A stretch of DNA of 64,000 nucleotides from Streptomyces avermitilis MA-4680 = NBRC 14893 (GCF_000009765.2 NC_003155.5:6510001-6574000), one strand, 5' to 3'. Shown: positions 24,509 to 33,426, counted from the stretch's first letter. Made by a program: numbers and translations. Notes: generated by a model from the sequence alone, not told the origin.

Positions 24509-25218
24509 CGAGTCACCTCCGCCGACGTGTCGGCCCCGCTCGGGAGGTGTCCGGCGGCGATCACGACCCCGTCCCGCAGCGACACCTCCCGGTCCGCGTA
24601 CGCCGCCACCTGCGCGTCGTGCGTGATCAGCAGCACCGCCGTGCCGGACTCGCGGGCCGTGTGGGTCAGCGCGGTCATCACCTGCTCCCCGGCGAGGGAG
24701 TCGAGCGCGCCGGTCGGCTCGTCCGCGAAGACCGCCTTCGGGCCGGTCACCAGGGCCCGCGCCAGGGAGACCCGCTGTGCCTGGCCGCCGCTCAGCTCGC
24801 CGGGCCGCGACTCCTCCTGCCCGCGGACGCCGAACCGCTCCAGCCATTCGCCCGCCCGCTCCTGCGCCGCCTTGCGTGAGGTGCCCGCGAGGAGCAGGGG
24901 CAGCGCCACGTTGTCGAGCGCGGTCAGCTCGGGGATCAGCTGTCCGAACTGGAACACCACGCCGAACTCCGTGCGCCGCAGCTCGCTCAGCCGGTTCTCC
25001 GGGAGCTGGTCGAGGCGTTCGCCGCCGTAGACGACGGCACCCTCGTCCGGGCGGACTATCCCGGCGAGGCAGTGCAGCAGCGTGGACTTGCCGCTGCCGC
25101 TGGCCCCGGTGACGGCGAGGATCTCGCCCGCCCGGAGCTCCACCGAGGCGCCGCGCAGTGCCGGGGTGGAGCCGTGGGCTTTGACGAGTCCCCGGGCCGC
25201 GAGGAGTGGGTTGCTCAT
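24505..25218 (-). CDS. ABC exporter ATPase, LolD/MacB type
   Basis: 237 residues with Walker A GASGSGKST (near 40), Q loop FQFGQLIPELTALDNVALPLLLAG, signature LSGGQAQRVSLARAL, Walker B AVFADEPTGALD and switch His in LLITHDAQVA. The pattern is that of ATPases paired with FtsX-like permeases. Its first four bases overlap the PadR stop and its last four overlap the permease start, so regulator, ATPase and permease are translated as a coupled set. Confidence 0.96.
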   Translation of the reverse strand: MSNPLLAARGLVKAHGSTPALRGASVELRAGEILAVTGASGSGKSTLLHCLAGIVRPDEGAVVYGGERLDQLPENRLSELRRTEFGVVFQFGQLIPELTALDNVALPLLLAGTSRKAAQERAGEWLERFGVRGQEESRPGELSGGQAQRVSLARALVTGPKAVFADEPTGALDSLAGEQVMTALTHTARESGTAVLLITHDAQVAAYADREVSLRDGVVIAAGHLPSGADTSAEVTR

Positions 25219-25748
25219 GCTGCGTCGACCTCCGCGGTCAAAGTGGTGAGCCGGGCGCCTGTGGTGGTCATCCAGCGCAGATCGGCGTCGAGGTGGTTGA
25301 GGGCGTAGTCGGCCGAGAGGACGGTCGCCAGATCGGCGCCGGATGCGGTCTTCACGGCCGTGAGCTCCCGCATCCGTGCCATGTGCGCGGCACGCTGTGC
25401 GCTCAGGTACGCGGCCGGGTCCCCCGAGGCGAGGATCGCGACGACGACCTTGGCGAAGATCTCGTTCGTCACGAAGGGAGCGGGCGGGGTGATCTCACCG
25501 GCCCAGCGGGTCAGCTCCAGGGAGCCGTCGTCGGTGGAGCGGTACAGGGTGCGCTCGGGGCCGCCGTCGGAATCGGTCCCGTCGACCTCGGCGAGACCGT
25601 CGCGGACCAGGCGCTGCAACGTCGTATAGACCTGCCCGTAGGCGAGGGGCCGCGCTTGCGGGAACCGCTCGTCGTGCCGCCGCTTGAGGTCGTAGCCATG
25701 GCTCGGCCCTGCGGCGAGCAGTCCGAGCAGGATGTGGCGGGTGCTCAT
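25215..25748 (-). CDS. PadR-family transcriptional regulator of the exporter
   Basis: 177 residues from the ATG at 25748. An ATG at 25757 is in frame and the frame stays open to 25934, but the family begins MSTRHILLGLLAAGPSHGYDLKR. The winged helix continues through LAYGQVYTTLQRLVRDGLAEVDG. The C-terminal helices (YLSAQRAAHMARMRELTAVK) form the dimer arm of PadR-s2 proteins. No good ribosome site precedes either ATG, so the message may be leaderless or nearly so. PadR repressors next to ABC exporters usually respond to the exported drug. The block is self-regulated by overlap. Confidence 0.93.
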   Translation of the reverse strand: MSTRHILLGLLAAGPSHGYDLKRRHDERFPQARPLAYGQVYTTLQRLVRDGLAEVDGTDSDGGPERTLYRSTDDGSLELTRWAGEITPPAPFVTNEIFAKVVVAILASGDPAAYLSAQRAAHMARMRELTAVKTASGADLATVLSADYALNHLDADLRWMTTTGARLTTLTAEVDAA

Positions 25749-25918
25749 GCAGATCATTATGCACTGGATATATGTAGCGAGTGAATAGCGGAGTTCGTGA
25801 GAGTCTTTCGTGCACGGTCGGTGACCTGACGCACGTTGTCCGGCCTTGCACGTCTGCAAACGCGTCGACTGGGTAGGGCTGATTTCACCCGCTTCCCGAC
25901 GACGCCAAGGAGGCCCCC
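25749..25918. other. AT-rich divergent region, padR / small gene
   Basis: 170 bp. The padR side (25750-25790) is unusually AT-rich, with ATTATGCACTGGATATATG, and is the likely padR promoter and operator. No exact palindrome above 8 bp. On the plus side AAGGAGG lies seven bases before the next start. Confidence 0.45.
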
Positions 25919-26170
25919 GTGGCCGCATCGGCACATCTTCTGCTCTCGGCCCTGTCCAAACCTGAGGCGGAGCCGTCCGCCGGACCCGAGCACCTGCTGT
26001 ACGCCTTCAGCGCCGAAGGGGCCGGCGCCGAGGCGCCGCTCACCAGCGAGCCGCCCCTGCCCGACGCCGAGCCCCTCACCAGCGAGCCCCCGCTCGCCGA
26101 CGCCACCCCCCTGACCAGTGAGCCCACGGCCACGGGTACCGCCGCCGGCCCGGACCCCGCGGGGTTCTAG
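25919..26170 (+). CDS. small acidic repeat protein upstream of malQ
   Basis: 83 residues from a GTG with a perfect AAGGAGG. I do not recognise the family. The first ~35 residues are helical (ASAHLLLSALSKPE). The rest contains three near-repeats of LTSEPPLxDAxP (residues about 41-68) rich in Pro, Glu and Thr, so it is likely to be disordered. No membrane segment. Its TAG is followed without a gap by the malQ ATG, so malQ translation must depend on ribosomes finishing this gene. A role linked to glucan metabolism is inferred only from that coupling. Confidence 0.7.
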   Translation: MAASAHLLLSALSKPEAEPSAGPEHLLYAFSAEGAGAEAPLTSEPPLPDAEPLTSEPPLADATPLTSEPTATGTAAGPDPAGF

Positions 26171-28393
26171 ATGCCCCCGGCCGAGACGGGTGAGAGCGAG
26201 ACGGACGAACCCGGTGAGGCCGACCGGGCTCATGCGGCCGACGGGATCCATGGCGCCGACGAGACCGATGGGGCCCACGAGGCCCACGGTGTCGGTGAGG
26301 CGCCGCTGGCGCGGCTCGCCGCGCTCCATGGCGTTGCCACCTCCTACAGCCCCTCCCCGGGCCGGACGGTCGCCGCTTCGGACGCCGCCGTCACCACGGC
26401 CCTCGCCGCGCTCGGCGTCGACGCGGGCACCCCGGACGCCGTACACCGTGCCCTCGCGGCGCGCGAGACGGAGCTGCGCCGGCGGCTGCTGCCGCCGACC
26501 GTCGTGTGCTGGGGCGAACAGCCGCCCGCCGCGCTGACCGACCTGCCGGACGGCACCCGCCTGCGCATCGAGACCGAACAGGGCGAGACCCGCGCCTCGG
26601 CCGAGCAGCTCCCGCCCGGTGTCCACGCGTTACACATCACCGCACCGGACGGCCGCAGCGCCGACGCCCATCTCGTCGTCGCGCCCGCCCGGCTGTCCGC
26701 GCCGCCCGGACGCGCCTACGGACTCCTCGTCCAGCTCTACTCCCTCCTCTCCCAGCGCTCCTGGGGCATGGGCGACCTCGGTGACCTCGCCGAGCTGGCC
26801 GCCTGGGCGGGCCGGGCGCTCGGCGCCGGATTCGTGCAGCTCAACCCGTTGCACGTGGCCGTGCCGGGCGACCCCACCGACCCGTCCCCGTACCGCCCCT
26901 CCTCCCGCCGCTACCCCGACCCGGTGCACCTGCGTGTCGAGGACGTTCCCGAGTTCGCGTACGTCGACGACCCCGGTCCGGTCCGTACGCTCCTCGACCG
27001 CGCCGCCCGGCTGCGCGAATCCGTCCTGCGAAAGGGCGCGTTGATCGACCGCGACGCCGTATGGGAGCTGAAGCGGGAGGCGCTGGAACGCGTGCACGCC
27101 GTGCCCCTCGGACCCGGACGGCGCGCCGCCTACGTCGACTTCCTCGCCGAGGAGGGCGAGGCGCTGGAGGACCACGCGACGTGGTGCGCGCTGGCCGAGG
27201 TGTACGGGGCCGATGGGCACGGCTGGCCGGCCGGGCTGCGCGACCCGCGCTCGGCCGAGACCGCCCGGGCGCGCGGCGAGTTGATGGACCGCGTCGACTT
27301 CCACGCCTGGCTCGCCTGGCTGACCGACGAGCAGCTCGCCGCCGCTCAGCGGGCCGCGCGTGACGCGGGCATGGCGGTCGGACTCGTGCACGACCTCGCG
27401 GTCGGCGTCCATCCCGTCGGCGCCGACGCCTGGGCGCAGCAGGAGTACTTCGCCGCGGGCATGTCGGTGGGCGCCCCGCCCGACGCCTTCAACGCGCTCG
27501 GCCAGGACTGGGGCCTGCCGCCCTGGCGACCGGACCGCCTCGCCGAGTCCGGCTACGCCCCGTACCGCCGTCTGCTCCGCGCCCTCTTCCGATACGCGGG
27601 CGCCCTGCGCATCGACCACGTGATGGGGCTGTTCCGGCTGTGGTGGGTGCCGCAGGGGCGGCCGCCCACGGAGGGAACGTACGTCCGGTACGACGCCGAG
27701 GCGATGCTCGCGATCCTCGTCCTGGAGGCATCGCGCACCGGGGCACTGGTGATCGGCGAGGACCTCGGCACGGTCGAACCCGGGGTGCGCGAGACGCTGC
27801 ACGCGCGCGGCGTGCTCGGCACGTCGGTGCTGTGGTTCGAACGGGACTGGGAGGGGGACGGGCTGCCGCTGCCGCCCGAGCGCTGGCGCGCGGACTGCCT
27901 GGCCACCGCCACCACCCACGACCTGCCGCCGACCGCCGCCCGGCTCACCGGCGCGCACGTCGAACTCCGCGACCGTCTCGGCCTGTTGGCCCGGCCGCTG
28001 GAGGAGGAGCGGGCCGCGGCGGCGGCGGACACGGCGGAATGGCTGGCCCTGCTGGCCCGGCTCGGACTGCTCAAGGGTGCGAGCGGGGGCATCTGCTCGG
28101 TGTCCGAGGAGGCCGAGATCCAGGCCGTGCACGCCTTTCTGCTGCGCACCCCGGCCCGGCTGGTCGGCCTGTGGCTGCCGGACGCGGTGGGCGACCGGCG
28201 CCCGCAGAACCTGCCGGGTACGTGGGACCAGTATCCGAACTGGCGTCTGCCGATCGCCGATGCGCGGGGCCGTCCGGTGACGCTGGAGGAGCTGGCGGCC
28301 GCGCCGCGGTTGCACGCGTTGGTGGATGTGCTGCGGGGCCTTCCGGCGGGGGGCGGGGCGCCGGGCGGCGCGAGGTGCGGGGAGCGGGGCTGA
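26171..28393 (+). CDS. malQ: 4-alpha-glucanotransferase (amylomaltase, GH77)
   Basis: 740 residues. The ATG directly abuts the upstream TAG and has no ribosome site of its own. The first ~45 residues are an Asp/Glu/His/Ala-rich tail not needed for the fold. GH77 signatures are present: YGLLVQLYSLLSQRSWGMGDLGDL, catalytic Asp in ALRIDHVMGLFRLWW, acid/base Glu in LVIGEDLGTVEPGVR, and the third acid in TTHDLPPTAARL. The enzyme transfers alpha-1,4-glucan segments between maltodextrins in the cytoplasm, in glycogen and maltose metabolism. Length suits the long actinobacterial form with an extra N-terminal domain. Confidence 0.95.
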   Translation: MPPAETGESETDEPGEADRAHAADGIHGADETDGAHEAHGVGEAPLARLAALHGVATSYSPSPGRTVAASDAAVTTALAALGVDAGTPDAVHRALAARETELRRRLLPPTVVCWGEQPPAALTDLPDGTRLRIETEQGETRASAEQLPPGVHALHITAPDGRSADAHLVVAPARLSAPPGRAYGLLVQLYSLLSQRSWGMGDLGDLAELAAWAGRALGAGFVQLNPLHVAVPGDPTDPSPYRPSSRRYPDPVHLRVEDVPEFAYVDDPGPVRTLLDRAARLRESVLRKGALIDRDAVWELKREALERVHAVPLGPGRRAAYVDFLAEEGEALEDHATWCALAEVYGADGHGWPAGLRDPRSAETARARGELMDRVDFHAWLAWLTDEQLAAAQRAARDAGMAVGLVHDLAVGVHPVGADAWAQQEYFAAGMSVGAPPDAFNALGQDWGLPPWRPDRLAESGYAPYRRLLRALFRYAGALRIDHVMGLFRLWWVPQGRPPTEGTYVRYDAEAMLAILVLEASRTGALVIGEDLGTVEPGVRETLHARGVLGTSVLWFERDWEGDGLPLPPERWRADCLATATTHDLPPTAARLTGAHVELRDRLGLLARPLEEERAAAAADTAEWLALLARLGLLKGASGGICSVSEEAEIQAVHAFLLRTPARLVGLWLPDAVGDRRPQNLPGTWDQYPNWRLPIADARGRPVTLEELAAAPRLHALVDVLRGLPAGGGAPGGARCGERG

Positions 28394-28482
28394 GGTCGGG
28401 GGAGGGGCGCGGCGGCGGGTCTTGCGCGGTTCCCCGGTCTCCCGAACGGCACCCCGGGCGCGCGGTTCGTTCGGGCGTTCGC

Positions 28483-28488
28483 TACGTT
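28483..28488 (+). promoter_or_regulatory. -10 hexamer TACGTT, leaderless start
   Basis: TACGTT six bases before the GTG at 28495 places the transcript start on the start codon. No good -35 box was found at normal spacing, so this is tentative. Confidence 0.45.
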
Positions 28489-28494
28489 GGCACC

Positions 28495-28734
28495 GTGGAC
28501 AAGAAGAACGCCCTGCGCGCCGGCGCCCTGGCTGCCGGTACGACGCTGATGATGCTGCTCATGTCGTCCCCCGCGCTCGCGGTGGTCCGCGACGACGGCG
28601 ACGACCCCGGCCCGGGGCTGAGCGTGATCGACACGCTGGGTCTCTTCGTCGCGGCACCGATCGTGCTGTTCGTGGTCATCGCCGGTCTCGTGATCGTCGG
28701 CGAGAAGTCCCACAAGCAGCCGAAGCAGGGCTGA
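28495..28734 (+). CDS. small secreted/membrane protein, one C-terminal helix
   Basis: 79 residues from the GTG at 28495. The longer frame from 27640 is an antisense-type extension through malQ. Residues 8-29 look like a signal peptide (ALAAGTTLMMLLMSSPALA). Residues 46-67 are a membrane helix (LGLFVAAPIVLFVVIAGLVIVG), followed by a short Lys-rich tail. A TACGTT -10-like hexamer lies at 28483-28488, six bases before the GTG, so the transcript is probably leaderless. Function unknown. Ends in front of a very strong hairpin. Confidence 0.8.
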   Translation: MDKKNALRAGALAAGTTLMMLLMSSPALAVVRDDGDDPGPGLSVIDTLGLFVAAPIVLFVVIAGLVIVGEKSHKQPKQG

Positions 28735-28757
28735 CGACTCACCACCCTTCTCACTTC

Positions 28758-28803
28758 CGTCGAGGGAGCCCGCGCACCCAAGGGTGCGCGGGCTCCCTCG
28801 ACG
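28758..28803 (+). terminator. 21-bp-stem terminator hairpin
   Basis: A perfect 21-bp stem (28758-28778 with 28783-28803) and CAAG loop, 24 bp beyond the small membrane protein gene. CGTTTC follows. One of the strongest hairpins in the window. Confidence 0.9.
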
Positions 28804-28934
28804 CGTTTCACCCCGGCGTGCGCGCCGGGCGGCCCCGGCGCCGACGGAAGCCCCGGCATGTCGGCATCAGGAGGCCATCTACGTCGCCTGGGCGGCGCAC
28901 GCTCGCGACGCCGCTCAGGTCGAGGCGGCGCTGG

Positions 28935-29465
28935 TCAGTTCCCTGGGGCGGGGCTGACGGTTCCGGCGAGCAACTGACGCAGCAGGTCGGCCAGTTGGCC
29001 GGCCTGCTGCGCGTCGAGGGCGTCGAGCGCCTCCGTCTGGACGGCGAGCCCGGCCTCCACCGCCTCGTCGATCAGCCGGAACCCCTCGTCCGTGAGCGTC
29101 ACCTGGAGCCCGCGCCGGTCGTGCGGGTCGGGGGAGCGGCGCAGCAGCCCCGCCCGTTCCAGCTTGTCCAGGCGGCCGGTCATCCCGCCGGTGGTGAGCA
29201 TCAGCGTCGCCGAGAGCTGGCGGGGCGAGAGGGTGTACGGCTCGCCGGAACGGCGCAGGGTCGCCAGCACGTCGAACTCGCCGCGCGAGATCCCGAACCG
29301 CTCGTACGCCTTCTCCATCCGGTCGCCCATCGTCCGCGAGAGCCGGAAGACGCGCCCGAAGACCTCCATCGCGGCGGTGTCGAGGTCCGGCCGGGCGGCG
29401 GCCCACTGCTCGATGATCGCGTCGACGGGGTCCTTGGGGGGTGTGATCGGGCGGCTCGCGTTCAT
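28935..29465 (-). CDS. MarR-family transcriptional regulator
   Basis: 176 residues. Winged helix with LSPRQLSATLMLTTGGMTGRLDKLERAGLLRRSPDPHDRRGLQVTLTDEG, including the wing Asp-x-Arg, and flanking dimer helices. The N-terminal residues 20-60 (RPDLDTAAMEVFGRVFRLSRTMG) resemble the MarR subgroup that controls efflux and catabolic genes. Divergent from an EamA-type exporter with a 28-bp palindrome between them, so it almost certainly represses that exporter and itself. Ligand unknown. Confidence 0.95.
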   Translation of the reverse strand: MNASRPITPPKDPVDAIIEQWAAARPDLDTAAMEVFGRVFRLSRTMGDRMEKAYERFGISRGEFDVLATLRRSGEPYTLSPRQLSATLMLTTGGMTGRLDKLERAGLLRRSPDPHDRRGLQVTLTDEGFRLIDEAVEAGLAVQTEALDALDAQQAGQLADLLRQLLAGTVSPAPGN

Positions 29466-29515
29466 GGAGGGAGTATCCGTCGCCGTTCGGTCACCCGCAA
29501 GAAAGTGGGTTGCCA

Positions 29516-29543
29516 GTAAGTAGCTTAGCGCTAAGCTACTTAC
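29516..29543. promoter_or_regulatory. 28-bp perfect palindrome, MarR operator
   Basis: Bases 29516-29543 read the same on both strands, centred on AGCGCT, with arms GTAAGTAGCTTAGC. It lies 50 bp before the marR start and 32 bp before the exporter ATG, covering both expected promoters. AT content is well above the surroundings. Confidence 0.92.
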
Positions 29544-29575
29544 CGCCAGTCCATATCGACCGAGGGTGTGCCCAG

Positions 29576-30685
29576 ATGACCAAGAACGGCTCCACGCGTG
29601 CCCCGCTCATAGCGCTCACCGCGCTCGCCCCCGTCTCCTGGGGCAGCACCTACGCCGTCACCACCGAGTTCCTGCCGGCGGACCGTCCGCTGTTCACGGG
29701 CCTGATGCGCGCCCTGCCCGCCGGGCTGCTCCTGCTCGCCCTCGCCCGGGTGCTTCCGCGCGGCGCCTGGTGGTGGAAGTCGGCGGTGCTGGGTGCGCTG
29801 AACATCGGCGCCTTCTTCCCGCTGCTGTTCCTCTCCGCGTACCGGCTGCCCGGCGGCATGGCGGCGGTCGTGGGCTCGGTGGGTCCGCTGTTCGTGGCCG
29901 GGCTGGCGGCGGCGCTGCTCAGTGAGCGACCGACCGTTCGTACGCTGTTGACCGGTATCGCGGCGGCCCTGGGTGTCAGCCTGGTCGTGCTGAAGGCGGC
30001 CGGCGCGCTCGACCCCCTCGGTGTGCTCGCCGCCCTCGCCGCCACCGCCTCCATGTCCACCGGCACCGTGCTCACCAAGCGGTGGGGGCGCCCGGCCGGG
30101 GTCGGCCCGCTGGCCCTGACCGCCTGGCAGCTCACCGCGGGCGGACTGCTGATCGCCCCGATCGCCCTGCTCGTCGAGGGGACGCCGCCCGCGTTGGACG
30201 GCCGGGCGATCGGCGGCTACCTCTATCTCGCGCTGGCGAACACGGCGGTGGCGTACTGGCTCTGGTTCCGCGGCATCGGCCGGCTCACCGCGACCCAGGT
30301 CACCTTCCTCGGCCCGCTCTCCCCGCTCACCGCGGCCGTCATCGGCTGGGCCGCCCTCGGCCAGGCGCTGACGCCGGTGCAGCTGGCGGGCATGGCCGTG
30401 GCCTTCGGCGCGACGGTCTTCGGCCAGCTCAGGCCCCGCGCCCAGGACCGACGCCGACACCGTGAAACCACGGCGGTTCCGCTGGACGCCGGGCCGAACT
30501 CGAACGCCGCAACCACCGCGCCGGGCGCGGCCGCTGTGCCGGGCGCGCCGACGGCGACCGCTGCGCCGAGTGTGCCGACGGCGACTGCCGCGCCGACTGT
30601 GCCGGGTGCGACCGCTGCGCCGAGCGCGCCGACCGCGCCGACCGCGACCACCGCAACGACCGCGACCACCCCCAACGGCTCCTGA
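29576..30685 (+). CDS. EamA-family (DMT) exporter with low-complexity tail
   Basis: 369 residues from the ATG at 29576. The open frame begins at 29510 inside the operator and is rejected. Ten membrane helices are arranged as two EamA repeats. The first begins LTALAPVSWGSTYAVTTEFL, and the second is around LAALAATASMSTGTVLTKRW to TFLGPLSPLTAAVIGWAALGQALTP. The last ~65 residues, after RPRAQDRRRHRE, are only Ala, Thr, Pro, Val and Gly in a repeating pattern (for example TATAAPSVP) and should be cytoplasmic and disordered. The family exports metabolites or amino acids. Control by the divergent MarR protein is expected. Confidence 0.92.
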   Translation: MTKNGSTRAPLIALTALAPVSWGSTYAVTTEFLPADRPLFTGLMRALPAGLLLLALARVLPRGAWWWKSAVLGALNIGAFFPLLFLSAYRLPGGMAAVVGSVGPLFVAGLAAALLSERPTVRTLLTGIAAALGVSLVVLKAAGALDPLGVLAALAATASMSTGTVLTKRWGRPAGVGPLALTAWQLTAGGLLIAPIALLVEGTPPALDGRAIGGYLYLALANTAVAYWLWFRGIGRLTATQVTFLGPLSPLTAAVIGWAALGQALTPVQLAGMAVAFGATVFGQLRPRAQDRRRHRETTAVPLDAGPNSNAATTAPGAAAVPGAPTATAAPSVPTATAAPTVPGATAAPSAPTAPTATTATTATTPNGS

Positions 30686-30693
30686 GCGCGGCA

Positions 30694-30724
30694 GAGGGCG
30701 CCCGGCGGGATGCCGGGCGCCCTC
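30694..30724. terminator. bidirectional terminator, EamA / pepN
   Basis: A perfect 13-bp stem (30694-30706 with 30712-30724) and GGGAT loop between the convergent EamA and pepN stops. Confidence 0.88.
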
Positions 30725-30740
30725 GTTCACGTAACTCCGG

Positions 30741-33314
30741 TTACGCCGCGGCCGCGTCCGCCGCCTGCGCCTTCAGGGCCCGCTCCACGCCCGACCGGGA
30801 CTCCGAGACCAGCCGCCGCAGTGCCGGGCTGGGGTCGGCCGAGGCCAGCCACTCGTCCGTCTTCCTGAGCGTCTCCTCCGAGACCTGGACCGCCGGGTAG
30901 AGCCCGACCACGATCTGCTGCGCCATCTCGTGCGAGCGCGAGTCCCACACGTCCTTGGCCGCCGCGAAGTACTTGTCCGTGTACGGGGCCAGCAGCTCAC
31001 GCTGGTCGGTCTGCACGAAGCCCGAGATCACCGCCTCCTGCACGGCGTTCGGCAGCTTGTCCGACTCGACGACCGAGGCCCAGGCCTCCGCCTTCGCCTC
31101 CTCGGTCGGCCGCGCGGCCCGGGCGGTCGCCGCGTGCCGCTCACCGGCCGCCGTGCGGTCCCGCTCGTACTCGCCGGCGATCTCCGTCTCGTCGTACCGG
31201 CCCACGGCCGCGAGCCGCTCCACGAACGCCCACCGCAGCTCGGTGTCGACGGCCAGGCCCTCGATCGTCTGCGTGCCCTCCAGCAGCCCCTCCAGCAGGT
31301 CCAGCTGCTCCGGCGTACGCGCGGTCGCCGCGAAGGCACGCGCCCAGGCCAGCTGGTGGTCGCTGCCCGCCTCGGCCGCGCGCAGATGCGCCAGCGTGGC
31401 GTCCGTCCAGCGGTTCACCAGGTTCTCGCGGGCGGCCGGGTCGGCGTACAGCTCGATCGCCAGCTTCACCTGGCGGTGCAGCGACTGCACGACACCGATG
31501 TCGGACTCCTTGCCGATGCCCGACAGGACCAGGGACAGGTAGTCGCGGGTCGCCAGCTCGGCGTCACGCGTCATGTCCCAGGCCGAGGCCCAGCACAGGG
31601 CGCGGGGGAGGGAGGCCTCGAAGTCACCGAGGTGCTCCGTCACGAACGCGAGGGACTCCTCGTCGAGGCGGACCTTCGCGTACGACAGGTCGTCGTCGTT
31701 GAGCAGGACCACCGACGGACGGCGCTTGCCGACCAGCTGCGGAACGGCGGTCAGCTCACCGTCCACGTCCAGCTCCACCCGCTCGCCGCGCACGACCTTG
31801 CCGCTCGCCTCGTCGAGGTCGTACAGGCCGACCGCGATGCGGTGCGGCCGCAGCGTCGGCTCGCCCTTGGCACCGGCGGGCAGGGCCGGCGCCTCCTGGC
31901 GAATGGCGAACGAGGTGATGACACCGTCCGCGTCGGTGGCGATCTCAGGACGCAGGATGTTGATACCGGCCGTCTGGAGCCACTTCTCCGACCAGTTCTT
32001 CAGGTCACGGCCGCTGGTCTCCTCCAGCGCCCCCAGCAGATCGCTGAGCCGCGTGTTCCCGAACGCGTGACGCTTGAAGTACGCCTGCACGCCCGCGAAG
32101 AACTCGTCCATGCCGACATACGCGACGAGCTGCTTCAGGACGCTGGCGCCCTTGGCGTACGTGATGCCGTCGAAGTTGACGAGCACGTCGTCGAGGTCGT
32201 TGATCTCGGCCATGATCGGGTGGGTGGAGGGCAGCTGGTCCTGCCGGTACGCCCACGTCTTCATGGAGTTGGCGAAGGTGGTCCAGGAGTGCGGCCAGCG
32301 CGAGCCGGGCGCATACGCCTGGCAGGCGATGGACGTGTACGTGGCGAACGACTCGTTCAGCCACAGGTCGTTCCACCACTCCATGGTCACGAGGTCGCCG
32401 AACCACATGTGGGCCAGCTCGTGCAGGATCGTCTCGGCGCGCACCTCGTACGCGGCGTCGGTCACCTTGGACCGGAACACGTACTGGTCGCGGATGGTGA
32501 CGGCGCCGGCGTTCTCCATCGCGCCCGCGTTGAACTCCGGCACGAAGAGCTGGTCGTACTTGCCGAAGGGGTACGCGTAGTCGAACTTCTCCTGGAACCA
32601 GTCGAAGCCCTGCCGGGTGACCTCGAAGATCGCGTCGGAGTCGAGGAACTCGGCGAGCGAGGGCCGGCAGTAGATGCCGAGCGGAACGGACTGGCCGTCC
32701 TTCTCGTACACGCTGTGCACCGAGTGGTACGGCCCGACGATGAGCGCCGTGATGTACGTGGAGATCCGCGGCGTCGGCTCGAAGACCCAGGTGTCGTCCG
32801 TGGGCTCGGGCGTCGGCGAGTTGGAGACGACGGTCCAGCCGCTCGGCGCCTTCACGGTGAACTGGAAGGTCGCCTTCAGATCGGGCTGCTCGAAGGAGGC
32901 GAAGACCCGGCGGGCGTCCGGCACCTCGAACTGGGTGTAGAGATAGGCCTGCTGGTCGACGGGGTCGACGAAGCGGTGCAGACCTTCACCCGTGTTGGTG
33001 TAAGCGCAGTCCGCCACGACGCGGAGCACGTTGCGGCCCGCCAGCAGGCCCGCAAGCGCGATCCGCGAGTCCTTGAAGACCTCGGCCGGGTCGAGCGTGT
33101 CGCCGTTGAGGGTCACCTCGTGGACCGTCGGCGCCACCAGGTCGATGAAGGACTCCGCGCCGGTCTCGGCGGAGTCGAAGCGCACCGTGGTCACGGACCG
33201 GTAGGTGCCGCCCTCCTGCGCGCCGGAGAGGTCGAGATCGATCTCGTACGAGTCAACGGTGAGCAGCTGCGCCCGCTGCTGCGCCTCTTCGCGGGTCAGG
33301 TTTGTGCCAGGCAC
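30741..33314 (-). CDS. pepN: aminopeptidase N (M1 family), copy 1
   Basis: 857 residues from a GTG with GAGGAGATGACC before it. Zinc site HELAHMWFGD with the third ligand Glu in NESFATY, and exopeptidase motif GAMENAGAVT. N-terminal beta domain (DLSGAQEGGTYRSVTTVRF) and long C-terminal helical domain are complete. No signal peptide, so it is cytoplasmic. It removes N-terminal amino acids from peptides. A second full-length paralogue lies at 49622-52201. Monocistronic, with a terminator hairpin just after the stop. Confidence 0.97.
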   Translation of the reverse strand: MPGTNLTREEAQQRAQLLTVDSYEIDLDLSGAQEGGTYRSVTTVRFDSAETGAESFIDLVAPTVHEVTLNGDTLDPAEVFKDSRIALAGLLAGRNVLRVVADCAYTNTGEGLHRFVDPVDQQAYLYTQFEVPDARRVFASFEQPDLKATFQFTVKAPSGWTVVSNSPTPEPTDDTWVFEPTPRISTYITALIVGPYHSVHSVYEKDGQSVPLGIYCRPSLAEFLDSDAIFEVTRQGFDWFQEKFDYAYPFGKYDQLFVPEFNAGAMENAGAVTIRDQYVFRSKVTDAAYEVRAETILHELAHMWFGDLVTMEWWNDLWLNESFATYTSIACQAYAPGSRWPHSWTTFANSMKTWAYRQDQLPSTHPIMAEINDLDDVLVNFDGITYAKGASVLKQLVAYVGMDEFFAGVQAYFKRHAFGNTRLSDLLGALEETSGRDLKNWSEKWLQTAGINILRPEIATDADGVITSFAIRQEAPALPAGAKGEPTLRPHRIAVGLYDLDEASGKVVRGERVELDVDGELTAVPQLVGKRRPSVVLLNDDDLSYAKVRLDEESLAFVTEHLGDFEASLPRALCWASAWDMTRDAELATRDYLSLVLSGIGKESDIGVVQSLHRQVKLAIELYADPAARENLVNRWTDATLAHLRAAEAGSDHQLAWARAFAATARTPEQLDLLEGLLEGTQTIEGLAVDTELRWAFVERLAAVGRYDETEIAGEYERDRTAAGERHAATARAARPTEEAKAEAWASVVESDKLPNAVQEAVISGFVQTDQRELLAPYTDKYFAAAKDVWDSRSHEMAQQIVVGLYPAVQVSEETLRKTDEWLASADPSPALRRLVSESRSGVERALKAQAADAAAA

Positions 33315-33426
33315 GCGGTCATCTCCTCGTTATGTGTGGGTTGCGTCATCCTTCCACGGGAGCTGCACGGAATGCGATGTCCGTTTCCCGCCGGTGCCCG
33401 GACGGCGCGGGCGCGAGCCTGGACGC

